NCBI RefSeq assembly: GCF_000305495.1
Contig: NZ_AJTN02000001.1
Location: 1-46,478 of the forward strand
Origin: Peribacillus psychrosaccharolyticus ATCC 23296
Lineage (GTDB): Bacteria; Bacillota; Bacilli; Bacillales; DSM-1321
Reading direction: 5' to 3'
DNA length: 46,478 nucleotides
Shown here: positions 24,206-32,780 of the stretch, piece by piece
How the letters are laid out: the number at the start of each line of letters is the position of its first letter
Position numbering within the stretch: the first letter of the stretch is position 1
Made by a program: the position numbers and the translations under genes
Notes under the pieces: model-generated
Database searches by the model: none
What the model was told of the DNA's origin: nothing
What the model saw: only the letters and a program-made list of their open reading frames with translations

Positions 24206-26233
24206 TTAATTGCCGCCGTTATTAAATAGTTTATTACGCCATTTGTTCCAGCCCTTTTTAAATTCTTCTTTCTTATCTTCCCAAAAGTTTTTTTGGTTCT
24301 CTTCTTCAGCTTTTCTTTCTTGTTCTTCAATTAAGGGACCAATATCATCTGCTTCAAACGATTTTGATTCTTGGTACTGTAATGATTGAGCCATAATTTT
24401 TTGAAAAATTTTGGTAGCCCCTTCACTACTATAGGTCGTTAAGTAATGATCTTTATCTGTTTTATCATACCCAACCCAAACAGCTCCAACTAGTGATGGT
24501 GTATAACCTACAAACCACTGATCTTTAACTCCTGATATGCCCTCTATCGGAACCTGTGTGGATCCAGTTTTCCCAGCAATCTCATGGCCTTCGACTGCGG
24601 CGTTTACACCTGTCCCATACTTGACCACACCCAAGAGCATTGAATTCATTTTCGCTACTACTTCTTTTGTGGCAACCTTTTTCGATTGTTCTTTCCACAC
24701 AGCGATTTCTTTTCCATTGGGATCTTCAATTTTCACAATAGCATGAGACTCGTTCCGTACACCATTATTAGCAAACACCGTATACGCTTCTGCCATATCC
24801 TGAGGAGATACTCCCTTACTCATCCCTCCTAATGCGATAGATAGGTTACGATCATCCTTTTCTAAGGGAAGCCCAAAGTCCTTTAAGGAATCAACACCTT
24901 TTTGGATACCGATTTCGTTAAGAAGCCACACAGTCGGGACATTTAATGATTCCATGACCGCTTCATACATAGGAACTGTTCCCTTATACTGTCCATTTAA
25001 ATTTTCCGGATTATAATTACCAAAAGCCATTTTTTCATCGACCAAAGGATCTGTTAATTCATACCCCTCTTTCAGTGCAGGCACATAAACAGCCAACGGC
25101 TTAATGGATGATCCCGGTGATGTAATCAACTGAGTAGCCCTGTTATAGCCAAGAAATTGGTGTGTACCCCTGCCGCCGATTAATGCTTTTATCCCTCCGG
25201 TTTTTGGGTCGATTAAGATGGTTCCACTTTGGACAAGGTCCGGGCTTGTACCAGTTGGAAAATTTGAATCTTCCTTATAAATTGCCTCGGCAATACTTTG
25301 AACTTCTTGATCCAATGTAGTATAGATTTTATAGCCGCCGGTCAGCAATTCATCCAAATCAATCTTATACATTTTAGAAGCCTCTGCTAAAACATGATCG
25401 ACATAATATGGATATTTTCCTTTAAGCGGATCTACTTGATCAACCGAAGCAAGAGTAATTGGTTCTTTCTTCGCTTGTTCAGCGTCCTCAGCACTTATTA
25501 ATTTCAGATCATCCATTCGGCTAAGGACTAGATTTCGTCGATTAATCGCACCTTCATAGTTTTTATAGGGATCTAGTTTACTTGGAAGATTTATGACGCC
25601 TGCAAGCATCGCTCCTTCCGAGATGGTTAATTGCTCTACATCTTTTCCAAAATACATTTGGGATGCTTTATTAATTCCCCAAGCTCCATGTCCGAAGTAA
25701 ACCTGATTAAGATACATTTCAAGGATTTCTTCTTTCTTATATTCATGTTCAACTTCTTTCGCAAGAAAGTATTCTTGTATTTTTCGTTTATAGGTTCTGT
25801 CAGATTCAAGTAATGAAATTTTTATGAACTGCTGTGTTAGCGTACTGCCCCCTTCAACAATTCCACCCGCCTTCAGGTTATTAACCATCGCACGCGTTAT
25901 CCCCTTATAGTCAATACCATGATGTTCGTAAAAACGGCGGTCTTCAATTGCTATCACAGCATTTTTTACATGTTCAGGTACTTTTTCTATCGATACTCCC
26001 TCCGACTTGTTTGCAGTCACAGTACTCGCCAATTCTTTATTTTGGTCATAAATTTTAGTAGAATGACCAATCTGATTCTTAAGTTGACTGATATCAGTAT
26101 CTGGTAATACAGAATATATAAAGCCAGCTGCTGCTAGTGTAATAATTGACAGTAATAAGATACCAACCTGAACAAAACCAATTAATCTGGCCCTTTTCCG
26201 TTTTTTTGTTCTTAACCGTCGATACCCTTCCAT
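24206..26233 (-). CDS. Class A penicillin-binding protein (PBP2c-like)
   Basis: A 675-aa bifunctional peptidoglycan synthase. After a short basic cytoplasmic tail and one span (about 20-42), the glycosyltransferase domain shows EDRRFYEHHG (catalytic Glu), GGSTLTQQ and LNQVYFGHGAWG. The transpeptidase domain has SxxK in SPGSSIKP, SLN in ESLNVPT and KTGST. It ends soon after the transpeptidase with a charged tail and lacks the FN3 domain that I remember in PbpF of Bacillus subtilis. An ATG seven codons upstream (26254) is in frame, but GGAGGG lies inside that stretch and fits the ATG at 26233. It acts at the outer membrane face in wall synthesis, possibly during sporulation. Confidence 0.92.
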   Translation of the reverse strand: MEGYRRLRTKKRKRARLIGFVQVGILLLSIITLAAAGFIYSVLPDTDISQLKNQIGHSTKIYDQNKELASTVTANKSEGVSIEKVPEHVKNAVIAIEDRRFYEHHGIDYKGITRAMVNNLKAGGIVEGGSTLTQQFIKISLLESDRTYKRKIQEYFLAKEVEHEYKKEEILEMYLNQVYFGHGAWGINKASQMYFGKDVEQLTISEGAMLAGVINLPSKLDPYKNYEGAINRRNLVLSRMDDLKLISAEDAEQAKKEPITLASVDQVDPLKGKYPYYVDHVLAEASKMYKIDLDELLTGGYKIYTTLDQEVQSIAEAIYKEDSNFPTGTSPDLVQSGTILIDPKTGGIKALIGGRGTHQFLGYNRATQLITSPGSSIKPLAVYVPALKEGYELTDPLVDEKMAFGNYNPENLNGQYKGTVPMYEAVMESLNVPTVWLLNEIGIQKGVDSLKDFGLPLEKDDRNLSIALGGMSKGVSPQDMAEAYTVFANNGVRNESHAIVKIEDPNGKEIAVWKEQSKKVATKEVVAKMNSMLLGVVKYGTGVNAAVEGHEIAGKTGSTQVPIEGISGVKDQWFVGYTPSLVGAVWVGYDKTDKDHYLTTYSSEGATKIFQKIMAQSLQYQESKSFEADDIGPLIEEQERKAEEENQKNFWEDKKEEFKKGWNKWRNKLFNNGGN

Positions 26234-26353
26234 AACAATCCCTCCAACAATCAAAAAATCTTCGTATGGTAAAACCTATTTGGTTAAAAACTTTTATCTC
26301 TCTTTATTATGTCACTAGTTTAATGATTTCCCAATAAACATACACTAATCCTA

Positions 26354-26384
26354 AAAAAATAGCAGTCGAAGTAAATCGACTGCT
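26354..26384 (-). terminator. Terminator of the 53-aa gene
   Basis: AGCAGTCGA (26361-26369) pairs with TCGACTGCT (26376-26384); seven T follow on the minus strand. Confidence 0.88.
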
Positions 26385-26391
26385 TGAACCT

Positions 26392-26553
26392 TTACCGATC
26401 ATTAGAATGTTTAATGGATAAAGACATTTCTTTATATAAGGTTTGCAAATACATATAGACAATTTGTTTTGTTTTATCATCGGTGCCTAATACTTCTAGA
26501 TGGGTTAAGCAGCGTTTGATTGTAGGGTGTATTTTCGGAATATTACATTGCAT
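26392..26553 (-). CDS. Hypothetical 53-aa protein
   Basis: A small protein starting MQCNIPKIHPTIKRCLTHLE with two Cys and a helical C-terminus. The frame extends upstream to 26622, but AAAGAGGTGG lies 4 to 5 bases before the ATG at 26553, so the shorter form is real. It has its own terminator directly after the stop. Not recognised. Confidence 0.6.
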   Translation of the reverse strand: MQCNIPKIHPTIKRCLTHLEVLGTDDKTKQIVYMYLQTLYKEMSLSIKHSNDR

Positions 26554-26766
26554 CTTACCACCTCTTTCTAGACAGCATATTATTATAATATACCAACTGT
26601 TCCCATTTTTATAGATGACCATCGTCTTATTTGGTGCATTTTGTCATATTACCTATAATTAACTATGGATATATTTTGTAAAAGAGGGTATAACAAAATA
26701 AACCGTTATCCCTTCATCTAGAGTCGTGAACCATTTAGATTAAAACTTTTGAGGAGATGAAGAAAC

Positions 26767-27315
26767 ATGGAAGTAGAATTTAACCATATCATCGCAGCTT
26801 ATGATGGAACACCAAGCGGAAAAAGAGCAATCGAGTACGGCATAAAGCTGCATAAAACATATTTAGGCTCTCATCTGACCATTGTACATGTTTTTAATGA
26901 AAAGGTTGAACAGCGAACAGTAGGAAAATCTATGTCTGAAATTAATGAAGGATATTATATTGATCCTTCTCAAAATCAACCTGTGCTTGCAATGGAACCT
27001 GGTTTTGCACAGGCGGATGATACACATACAGTCGTAAAAAACAGTGTGACCATGGCTGAAAGCACAGTAAGAAGACTACTAAGCGAACACCAAATACAAG
27101 GTCGCTTCGAAGTATTAGAAGGAAATACAGGAGACAGCATCTGTAGTTATGCTCAAAGAACAGATGCCAGTCTTATTATTGTAGGAGAAAGTGAGAAAAG
27201 CGGATTGAAGAAGTTTTTCTTAGGCAGTACCAGCAGTGCTGTTATTAAAGATTCTCCATGTCCAGTTTTAATTGCGAAAATGAATAGACCTCATGACATT
27301 TCTAATAAGGAATAA
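26767..27315 (+). CDS. Universal stress protein (UspA family)
   Basis: A 182-aa single-domain UspA protein. It opens with HIIAAYDGTPSGKRAIEYG and contains the ATP-binding G-2X-G-9X-G-S/T pattern in GESEKSGLKKFFLGSTSSAV, followed by CPVLIAK. An insertion of about 35 residues lies between strand 2 and helix 2 (SEINEGYYIDPSQNQPVL). The ATP-binding motif predicts an ATP-binding rather than UspA-type member, though its first Gly-x-x-Gly is GESEKSG, not exact. GAGGAGATG precedes the ATG. A bidirectional terminator follows. Confidence 0.93.
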   Translation: MEVEFNHIIAAYDGTPSGKRAIEYGIKLHKTYLGSHLTIVHVFNEKVEQRTVGKSMSEINEGYYIDPSQNQPVLAMEPGFAQADDTHTVVKNSVTMAESTVRRLLSEHQIQGRFEVLEGNTGDSICSYAQRTDASLIIVGESEKSGLKKFFLGSTSSAVIKDSPCPVLIAKMNRPHDISNKE

Positions 27316-27319
27316 ACAC

Positions 27320-27357
27320 AAACAAGGCCGATTCTCCTAAAGAGAACGGCCTTGTTT
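27320..27357. terminator. Bidirectional terminator between uspA and the HTH gene
   Basis: Arms 27320-27336 and 27342-27357 pair over 16 bases with one mismatch. The left-pointing HTH gene stop codon (27337-27339) lies inside the loop, so the hairpin covers the end of that ORF. Confidence 0.88.
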
Positions 27358-27810
27358 GTCGGTGGAAATTAATTCTTGAAAGCGATTCTTAGCTTCCAAT
27401 TCATCTAAACTACTGTAGATTCTGTAATGCTCATCATCGAGAATACGGTAATGCAGACTAATATTATTTTTTTGTAAGATGTAACCTGACATGACGGACA
27501 CTTCTGTCCACCATACCTTGCCGCCCAACGTCTTTTCTTTACGTTGTGTAACGCCAGAGCGGACCGTGGTATCAATCGTCTCTAGCGGGTCACCGCCTAA
27601 TGCCATTTGAAGAAGAGTATGTTCACGAAACAAAGCACATATGGCAATGACAACCGTCCAGCTGGCAGAAACTCGTTGTTTTTCAATCTGTACAAGTGTT
27701 TTTTTAGATAACCCAAGCATTTCGGCCATCTTTTCTTGTGAATAACCAAGATCTAAACGAATGGATTTGATTATACCTGAAATACGGGCAACAATTTCTT
27801 CTCGATTCAT
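27337..27810 (-). CDS. Xre-family helix-turn-helix regulator
   Basis: A 157-aa regulator. Residues 9-60 form the Xre-type domain (RLDLGYSQEKMAEMLGLSKK, then LVQIEKQR). The C-terminal 80 residues include a Trp-rich stretch (GGKVWWTEVSVMSGYILQKN) and an acidic part DDEHYRIY, unlike standard sensor domains. The gene lies 65 bases downstream of thiT on the same strand; the two may be co-transcribed. Target genes unknown. Confidence 0.85.
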   Translation of the reverse strand: MNREEIVARISGIIKSIRLDLGYSQEKMAEMLGLSKKTLVQIEKQRVSASWTVVIAICALFREHTLLQMALGGDPLETIDTTVRSGVTQRKEKTLGGKVWWTEVSVMSGYILQKNNISLHYRILDDEHYRIYSSLDELEAKNRFQELISTDKQGRSL

Positions 27811-27875
27811 ACGTCACCTTTCAGCATTTTAGTGCCATCTTACACTCCTTTAATAAAAAAAGACAGAAAACCGTT

Positions 27876-28454
27876 TCAATATGCTTTTTTCAGAAGTACG
27901 TTTGAAGCCGAAGAATACAACATGGCTACTACTACTCCTGAAAGAAGAAAACTTGCCAGCATATATGTGCCGTTGTAGACCAGGGAAAATGTAACAACTG
28001 GTGTACCGGCAGGGGCGGATGATCCAAAAAAGAAAATTCCAGATATAACATGACAAATATACCTCAAGAAGCTCCCTGTAAACATTCCTGCTATTCCGTA
28101 GAACAACCCCATTTTTTTGTTGCCATTCTTATAATAAGTACTTACGCGACTCATAAAAACACCTGAAATCCCCACTACAGTAAAGGCTAGAAAATAATCA
28201 ATAAACCCCTGAATAGGATGGGCAATCCAAGCTGTTCCACTGACAACTTGTAAAAGGCCGAGTAAGAATCCAGTGGAAAGCCCGCCTTTTATCCCCCAGC
28301 GATAAGCCATGAGAAAAATCGGCACCATTGCAATAGATACTGATCCACCCTGCGGCCAAATTCTTGAAAAAATAAACCCTGATACTAAATCAAGTAATAA
28401 TGCCAGTGAAGAGAAAACAGCTACCTCAACTAAAAATAATGTCTTATGATTCAT
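27876..28454 (-). CDS. thiT: Thiamine ECF transporter S component
   Basis: A 192-aa membrane protein with six spans of the ECF S-component type. Features of ThiT are visible: EVAVFSSLALLLDLVSGF near the N-terminus, WPQGGSVSIAMVP in the first loop, GSFLRYICHVISGIFFFG, and YNGTYML near the end. It binds thiamine with high affinity and works with the shared EcfA/A'/T module encoded elsewhere. The frame extends to 28490, but GAAGGGGGAAGGA precedes the ATG at 28454. A TPP riboswitch controls it. Confidence 0.93.
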   Translation of the reverse strand: MNHKTLFLVEVAVFSSLALLLDLVSGFIFSRIWPQGGSVSIAMVPIFLMAYRWGIKGGLSTGFLLGLLQVVSGTAWIAHPIQGFIDYFLAFTVVGISGVFMSRVSTYYKNGNKKMGLFYGIAGMFTGSFLRYICHVISGIFFFGSSAPAGTPVVTFSLVYNGTYMLASFLLSGVVVAMLYSSASNVLLKKAY

Positions 28455-28516
28455 TTTCCTTCCCCCTTCTTCTTTGCGGGAAGCGTTCATGAGTATCTGC
28501 CATTGTTTTTTGCACG

Positions 28517-28561
28517 CAAAAAAGCAATGACAGAGGGTTATGGATCAACCTGCATTGCTTT
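28517..28561 (-). terminator. TPP riboswitch terminator
   Basis: AAAGCAATG and CATTGCTTT (28521-28529, 28553-28561) pair, extended by AGGGTT/AACCT and CAG/CTG, followed by T residues on the minus strand; it sits between the aptamer and thiT. Confidence 0.85.
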
Positions 28562-28569
28562 ATCCAAAA

Positions 28570-28654
28570 CCACATCCCTACGTTAGCATTAACTAACAGG
28601 TTCATAGGGTAAGAACTCATTCGCTCACTCTCAGCCATCCGGCTCCCCTTGTGG
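28570..28654 (-). ncRNA. TPP riboswitch (THI box)
   Basis: On the minus strand GGGGAGCC and GGCTGAGAGTGAG are followed by ACCCTATGAACCTG and the GTTAGTTAATGCTAACGTAGGGA segment, the canonical THI-box order. P1 pairs CCACA (28650-28654) with TGTGG (28570-28574). Thiamine pyrophosphate binding would favour the downstream terminator and shut off thiT. Confidence 0.95.
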
Positions 28655-28735
28655 ATATATTCAATTATCCTTACACAAAATATACTATTAATTTCAATAA
28701 CATACAAGTTATTAAATTCTAGACTTTTCGACAGA

Positions 28736-28750
28736 TTTGCTTAAGGCAAC
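28736..28750 (+). promoter_or_regulatory. Candidate MntR box upstream of the CDF exporter
   Basis: TTTGCTTAAGGCAAC strongly resembles the Bacillus MntR operator TTTGCCTTAAGGAAAC as I remember it, and is nearly palindromic. It lies 125 bases before the exporter start and about 85 bases before a weak promoter (TTGCTC-16-TATAGA, 28794-28821), in a position fitting activation. In Bacillus subtilis MntR activates the Mn exporters mneP and mneS. Confidence 0.5.
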
Positions 28751-28875
28751 AAATTTATATCAAGGAAATACAGCTGAAAAACCCCAATTTAAATTGCTCC
28801 AGACGACTCTTTTTCTATAGACACACACACATTTACTTTGGTATCTTTAACAGGCAATTGTGGGAGGTAAAATAT

Positions 28876-29745
28876 ATGTACCAAGACAAATGCTCTATTA
28901 CCGCTGAAAAAGGAGCATATGTAAGTATAGCTGCCTATTTGTTCCTTTCTGTATTAAAGCTGAGCATCGGCTATTTCGGTCATTCTCAGGGTTTATGGGC
29001 AGATGGCTTAAATAATACAACTGATATTCTTGCCTCACTAGCCGTCCTAATCGGGTTAAAGATCTCAAAACGCCCGCCTGACGAGGACCATGCTTATGGA
29101 CATATGCGTGCAGAAACCATCGCATCCTTAGTATCAGCATTTATTATGGCTTCTGTTGGGGTTCAAGTAATCGTTACCGGTATTCAAACCTTTTTTTCAG
29201 GTCATCATGAAACACCAAGTATATTGACTTCATATACCGCTCTGTTTTCGGCCATCTTCATGTACGGAATATACCGTTATAATTTAAATATAAGTAAGAA
29301 GATTAACAGTGCTTCTATTAATGCCGTTGCTCAGGATAATAAATCTGATGCATTAGTAAGTCTTGGTGCATTGGTTGGAATCATCGGCACACAAATTGGA
29401 ATTAACTGGCTTGACTCCATCGCTGCTTTACTCGTTGGAATCATTATTTGTAAAACCGCCTGGGATATTTTTCGTGATTCAACCTATTCGCTGACTGATG
29501 GGTTTGATGAACAACTTCTTCAAACAATCGGAGAAACCATTAGTAAAACTCCTGGCGTAAAAGAAATGAGCGAAATTAAAGCACGCATGCATGGTAATCA
29601 AATTCTAGTCGAATCTACGATTCATGTTGATTCAACCTTAAGTATCCTCGAAGGTCATCACATCACTGAGAAAATTGAAGAAAACTTGAGCAGGCAACAT
29701 AATATTAAACAAGCAATTATTCACGTCGAACCATTTACTAAGTAA
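28876..29745 (+). CDS. Cation diffusion facilitator, Mn2+-exporter type (MneP/MneS-like)
   Basis: A 289-aa, six-span CDF transporter. The membrane metal site shows as DGLNNTTDI in span 2 and NKSDALVS in span 5, with DEDHAYGHMRAE after span 2. This DxxxD plus NKSD pattern is that of manganese-type CDFs such as MneP/MneS rather than zinc exporters with HxxxD. The C-terminal cytoplasmic domain ends with an HIKQAIIHVEPF-like segment. A TTG at 28858 is in frame, but GGGAGG lies inside it and fits the ATG at 28876. A candidate MntR box upstream supports a role in manganese export. Confidence 0.88.
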   Translation: MYQDKCSITAEKGAYVSIAAYLFLSVLKLSIGYFGHSQGLWADGLNNTTDILASLAVLIGLKISKRPPDEDHAYGHMRAETIASLVSAFIMASVGVQVIVTGIQTFFSGHHETPSILTSYTALFSAIFMYGIYRYNLNISKKINSASINAVAQDNKSDALVSLGALVGIIGTQIGINWLDSIAALLVGIIICKTAWDIFRDSTYSLTDGFDEQLLQTIGETISKTPGVKEMSEIKARMHGNQILVESTIHVDSTLSILEGHHITEKIEENLSRQHNIKQAIIHVEPFTK

Positions 29746-29912
29746 CTAGCTGGTCATTTTTCGAGTGACCATTCTTGATTTGTAACCTCACTAAACTTAA
29801 GCTAGTATTCTTTTTACAAGCTAAATCACTATTGAGTGTCTAAAAAAGGACTTTTATCTCTATTTATCGAATGTAGATAAACGAATCATTTTTTAAAGTT
29901 ATGGAGGGTATG

Positions 29913-31037
29913 ATGAATTACTTTGAAGAAGCTCTTGAAGTCCTTATTTCCGAAAAGTCCTCCATCGCAGCTGAATGGTCTAAAACCATTACTAATACAG
30001 TAAAGAATCCATTTAAAGATGGTAATCACGAAAAAGGAATGCTGCTTTTCGACCTAATAATCCAAGCTTTGACTGAGAAAAAAACAGAAATGATTGATTC
30101 TCAAATTAAAAATTACGCCCACATTGTTGCTTCTGATAGAATGCAGGCAGAGGTCAATATAGCTGAATTTATAAAAAGTGTTTCATTAGGAAGAACAATT
30201 TTATTTAATCGGTTACTTCCATTAAATCCAACAATTGCTGAAAGTCATGAATTCCTGTTAATCATTAATGATTGTTTTGACCAATTCATTTACCATACTG
30301 TTGAGCATTACTCAGAACTTAAATCAAAAATGAATGAAAACCACTATTACTTTATTAGTTCTACTCATAAAGATAGGTTAACCCTGCTTGGGCAGATGAC
30401 ATCATCTTTTGTTCATGAATTTAGAAATCCACTTACATCAATAATGGGATTTATTCAGCTTTTGCAAGATGAAAAACCAAAAATAAAATATTTAGATATT
30501 ATCGCCAAGGAATTAACTCAGCTCAATTTACGAATAACCCAGTTTTTGAATATTTCTAAAAGGGATACATACGATTTAACTATTGAATTATTTTCCATTG
30601 AACAATTGACCAATGAGGTTATTGAATTTTTATATCCAAGTATTCTAGGAGCAAATTCATCCATTACCTCCTCATTTACAGAAACTTTTTTTCTAAAAGG
30701 TTCGAGGGAAGAGTTTCGTCAAGTATTGTTAAATATTATTTTAAATGCTTTAGATATCTTATCATCTGTTTCCAATCCAACAATTACGATCAATACCGAG
30801 AAAAGCAAATCGAATATGCTTAAACTAACGATTTCAAATAATGGTCCAAAAATAGACGACAGTATCTTTCCTCACCTATTTGAGCCCTTCTTTACAACGA
30901 AAAAAAGGGGGACTGGACTAGGTTTATTTGTCTGTAAGGAAATCATCGAAAAACATGGGGGTACGCTAACCTGTGATTCTTCCGACCAACTCACCACATT
31001 TATTATTGAGGTACCTTACGTATCGAATCAAGAATAA
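29913..31037 (+). CDS. Orphan histidine kinase, sporulation-kinase-like
   Basis: A 374-aa soluble kinase. The N-terminal 140 residues are all-helical, resembling the HisK_N domain found in some Bacillus kinases; no membrane span is visible. The H-box is SFVHEFRNPLTS (phosphorylated His168 from this start), the N-box NIILNALDI, and the ATP lid EPFFTTKKRGTGLGL. No response regulator lies nearby; such orphan kinases often feed the Spo0F phosphorelay, which is inference. ATG codons at 29901, 29910 and 29913 are in frame; GGAGGG (29903-29908) fits 29913 best. Confidence 0.87.
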   Translation: MNYFEEALEVLISEKSSIAAEWSKTITNTVKNPFKDGNHEKGMLLFDLIIQALTEKKTEMIDSQIKNYAHIVASDRMQAEVNIAEFIKSVSLGRTILFNRLLPLNPTIAESHEFLLIINDCFDQFIYHTVEHYSELKSKMNENHYYFISSTHKDRLTLLGQMTSSFVHEFRNPLTSIMGFIQLLQDEKPKIKYLDIIAKELTQLNLRITQFLNISKRDTYDLTIELFSIEQLTNEVIEFLYPSILGANSSITSSFTETFFLKGSREEFRQVLLNIILNALDILSSVSNPTITINTEKSKSNMLKLTISNNGPKIDDSIFPHLFEPFFTTKKRGTGLGLFVCKEIIEKHGGTLTCDSSDQLTTFIIEVPYVSNQE

Positions 31038-31133
31038 AAGTCAATCTGTTACTTTTAAAGCTTACATACTAGACCTTGATGGATAATTTTATCATCTTAG
31101 AGAATATGGGGAGACTAAGCCTGCTCGAAAATT

Positions 31134-31163
31134 TTGACTGAATGACCTATTGTTCTTTATACT
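31134..31163 (+). promoter_or_regulatory. Sigma-A promoter of the first CNNM gene
   Basis: TTGACT (31134-31139), 18-base spacer, TATACT (31158-31163). It implies a leader of about 240 bases before the TTG start at 31411. Confidence 0.65.
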
Positions 31164-31184
31164 TAAAGGATAGAGGGTGATTCA

Positions 31185-31211
31185 TTGAGCGTATGGGCAT
31201 GGGCAGATTAA
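31185..31211 (+). CDS. Possible 8-codon leader ORF (MSVWAWAD)
   Basis: TTG start seven bases after AGAGGG, near the predicted 5' end of the first CNNM transcript. Two Trp in eight residues is unusual. Too short to be sure. Confidence 0.25.
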   Translation: MSVWAWAD

Positions 31212-31410
31212 TTAGATAGATAAACTCTGTACTAACATGTCTACCATTATTTATGTATATACTAATCAAGAAAATTTAATCAAAAAACAATAACTATTAA
31301 TCAGTTCTAGGAGGTGACCGGGACGATTTCCGCAGTTTGCATTTATAGAACTTGAACATTTAATTCAAACGATTCAAGTTCTGTATACTGTAGAATCCGC
31401 CCCAACATGG

Positions 31411-32745
31411 TTGGACATATTTAATTTAATCTTAGTTTTCATTTTAATTGCTTTAACTGCTTTTTTCGTAGCATGCGAATTTTCGATTATTCGTGTGCGT
31501 GGTTCAAAGATTGATCAGCTTATTGAAGAAGGACATCCAAGAGCCGAAGCTGCACGCCAAGTAACAGGGAATCTTGACGAATATTTATCTGCTACCCAGC
31601 TGGGAATTACGATTACTGCACTAGGTCTTGGGTGGATTGGTGAACCCACAATGAAAAGTATTTTGGCACCAGTCTTAGAGAAGCTTCATATTTCAGCAGA
31701 TGTTTCAGGAATTTTAATATTTTTAATTGCCTTTTCTGTTATTACTTTTTTAAATGTAGTTGTGGGTGAGCTAGCTCCGAAAACAATCGCGATCCAAAGA
31801 GCAGAGCAAGTCAGTTTGCTAATATCTAAGCCATTAATTATGTTTCATAAGATTGCCTTTCCATTTATTTGGTTACTAAATCACTCAGCACGTCTTGTCA
31901 CAGGTTTATTTGGATTAAAACCTGCTTCGGAAGGAGAGATTGCACATTCCGAGGAGGAGCTTAGAATGATTCTTTCTGAAAGCTATAAGAGCGGGGAAAT
32001 TAATCAAGCTGAATACAAATATGTGAATAATATTTTTGAATTTGACGACCGAATTGCCAAGGAAATTATGGTTCCGCGTACTGAAATCATTACACTTTAT
32101 AACGATGGTACCATCCAAGAGTTTATTGACATTGTGAAGGAAGAGAAATTCACTCGTTATCCGATTGTAGATGGAGATAAAGACCATATTATTGGGATGA
32201 TTAATATTAAGGAAGTTTTTTCTGATTTTGTTAAGAAAAGAAAAAGCCCTTCAACGAGTTTAAAACCATACACTCGCCCTGTTATTCGTGTTATGGAAAA
32301 TATCCCTATTCATGATTTACTTGTAAAAATGCAAAAAGAACGTATTCATATGGCCGTATTGATGGACGAATACGGCGGCACTTCAGGATTAGTAACGGTT
32401 GATGATATCCTTGAAGAAATCGTTGGCGAAATCCGTGATGAATTCGATATAGACGAGGTACCTTCTATTAGAAAGATTAAAGACGGACATTATATGTTTG
32501 ATGCCAAGGTTCTCGTCAAAGAAGTTAATGATCTTCTGGGTATTCACCTTAACGAAGAAGACGTTGATACAATCGGCGGATGGATTCTAACAGAAAATTA
32601 TGATGTACATGAGAATGATATTATTGAAAAAGATGGCTTCTGTTTCAAGGTCATAGAAATGGAAGATCACTCAATAAAGTGTATTGAAGTAACAAAAAAT
32701 CTCGAACGACTACGGTTAGAGAATGAAATTAATATAGAGAATTAA
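31411..32745 (+). CDS. CNNM/CBS/CorC-domain membrane protein, copy 1
   Basis: A 444-aa protein with a DUF21/CNNM membrane domain (about 1-190, containing ATQLGITITALGLGWIGEP and VVGELAPKTIAIQ), a CBS pair (about 205-330, VPRTEIITL, DEYGGTSGLVTVDD) and a CorC_HlyC domain (about 345-430, DTIGGWIL). Family members are linked to magnesium/divalent cation homeostasis (MpfA in Bacillus subtilis is a proposed Mg exporter). The TTG start lacks a ribosome binding site; the frame stays open 31 codons upstream to AGGAGG at 31309. A paralogue about 2.3 kb downstream shares most of its sequence. Confidence 0.9.
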   Translation: MDIFNLILVFILIALTAFFVACEFSIIRVRGSKIDQLIEEGHPRAEAARQVTGNLDEYLSATQLGITITALGLGWIGEPTMKSILAPVLEKLHISADVSGILIFLIAFSVITFLNVVVGELAPKTIAIQRAEQVSLLISKPLIMFHKIAFPFIWLLNHSARLVTGLFGLKPASEGEIAHSEEELRMILSESYKSGEINQAEYKYVNNIFEFDDRIAKEIMVPRTEIITLYNDGTIQEFIDIVKEEKFTRYPIVDGDKDHIIGMINIKEVFSDFVKKRKSPSTSLKPYTRPVIRVMENIPIHDLLVKMQKERIHMAVLMDEYGGTSGLVTVDDILEEIVGEIRDEFDIDEVPSIRKIKDGHYMFDAKVLVKEVNDLLGIHLNEEDVDTIGGWILTENYDVHENDIIEKDGFCFKVIEMEDHSIKCIEVTKNLERLRLENEINIEN

Positions 32746-32746
32746 C

Positions 32747-32778
32747 AAAAGGCTTGCAGGTTCTCTGCAAGCTTTTTT
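32747..32778 (+). terminator. Terminator after CNNM copy 1
   Basis: GCTTGCAG/CTGCAAGC with a 5-base loop and seven T; flanking A and T runs may make it bidirectional, serving the convergent dedA. Confidence 0.9.
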
Positions 32779-32780
32779 TA

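Noticed and set aside
28444-28707. 87-codon minus-strand ORF upstream of thiT
   Set aside because: It reads straight through the TPP riboswitch and its terminator, so the sequence is constrained as RNA, not protein.
29750-29786. Possible terminator after the CDF gene
   Set aside because: TGGTCA/TGACCA stem is short and lacks a T tract after it.
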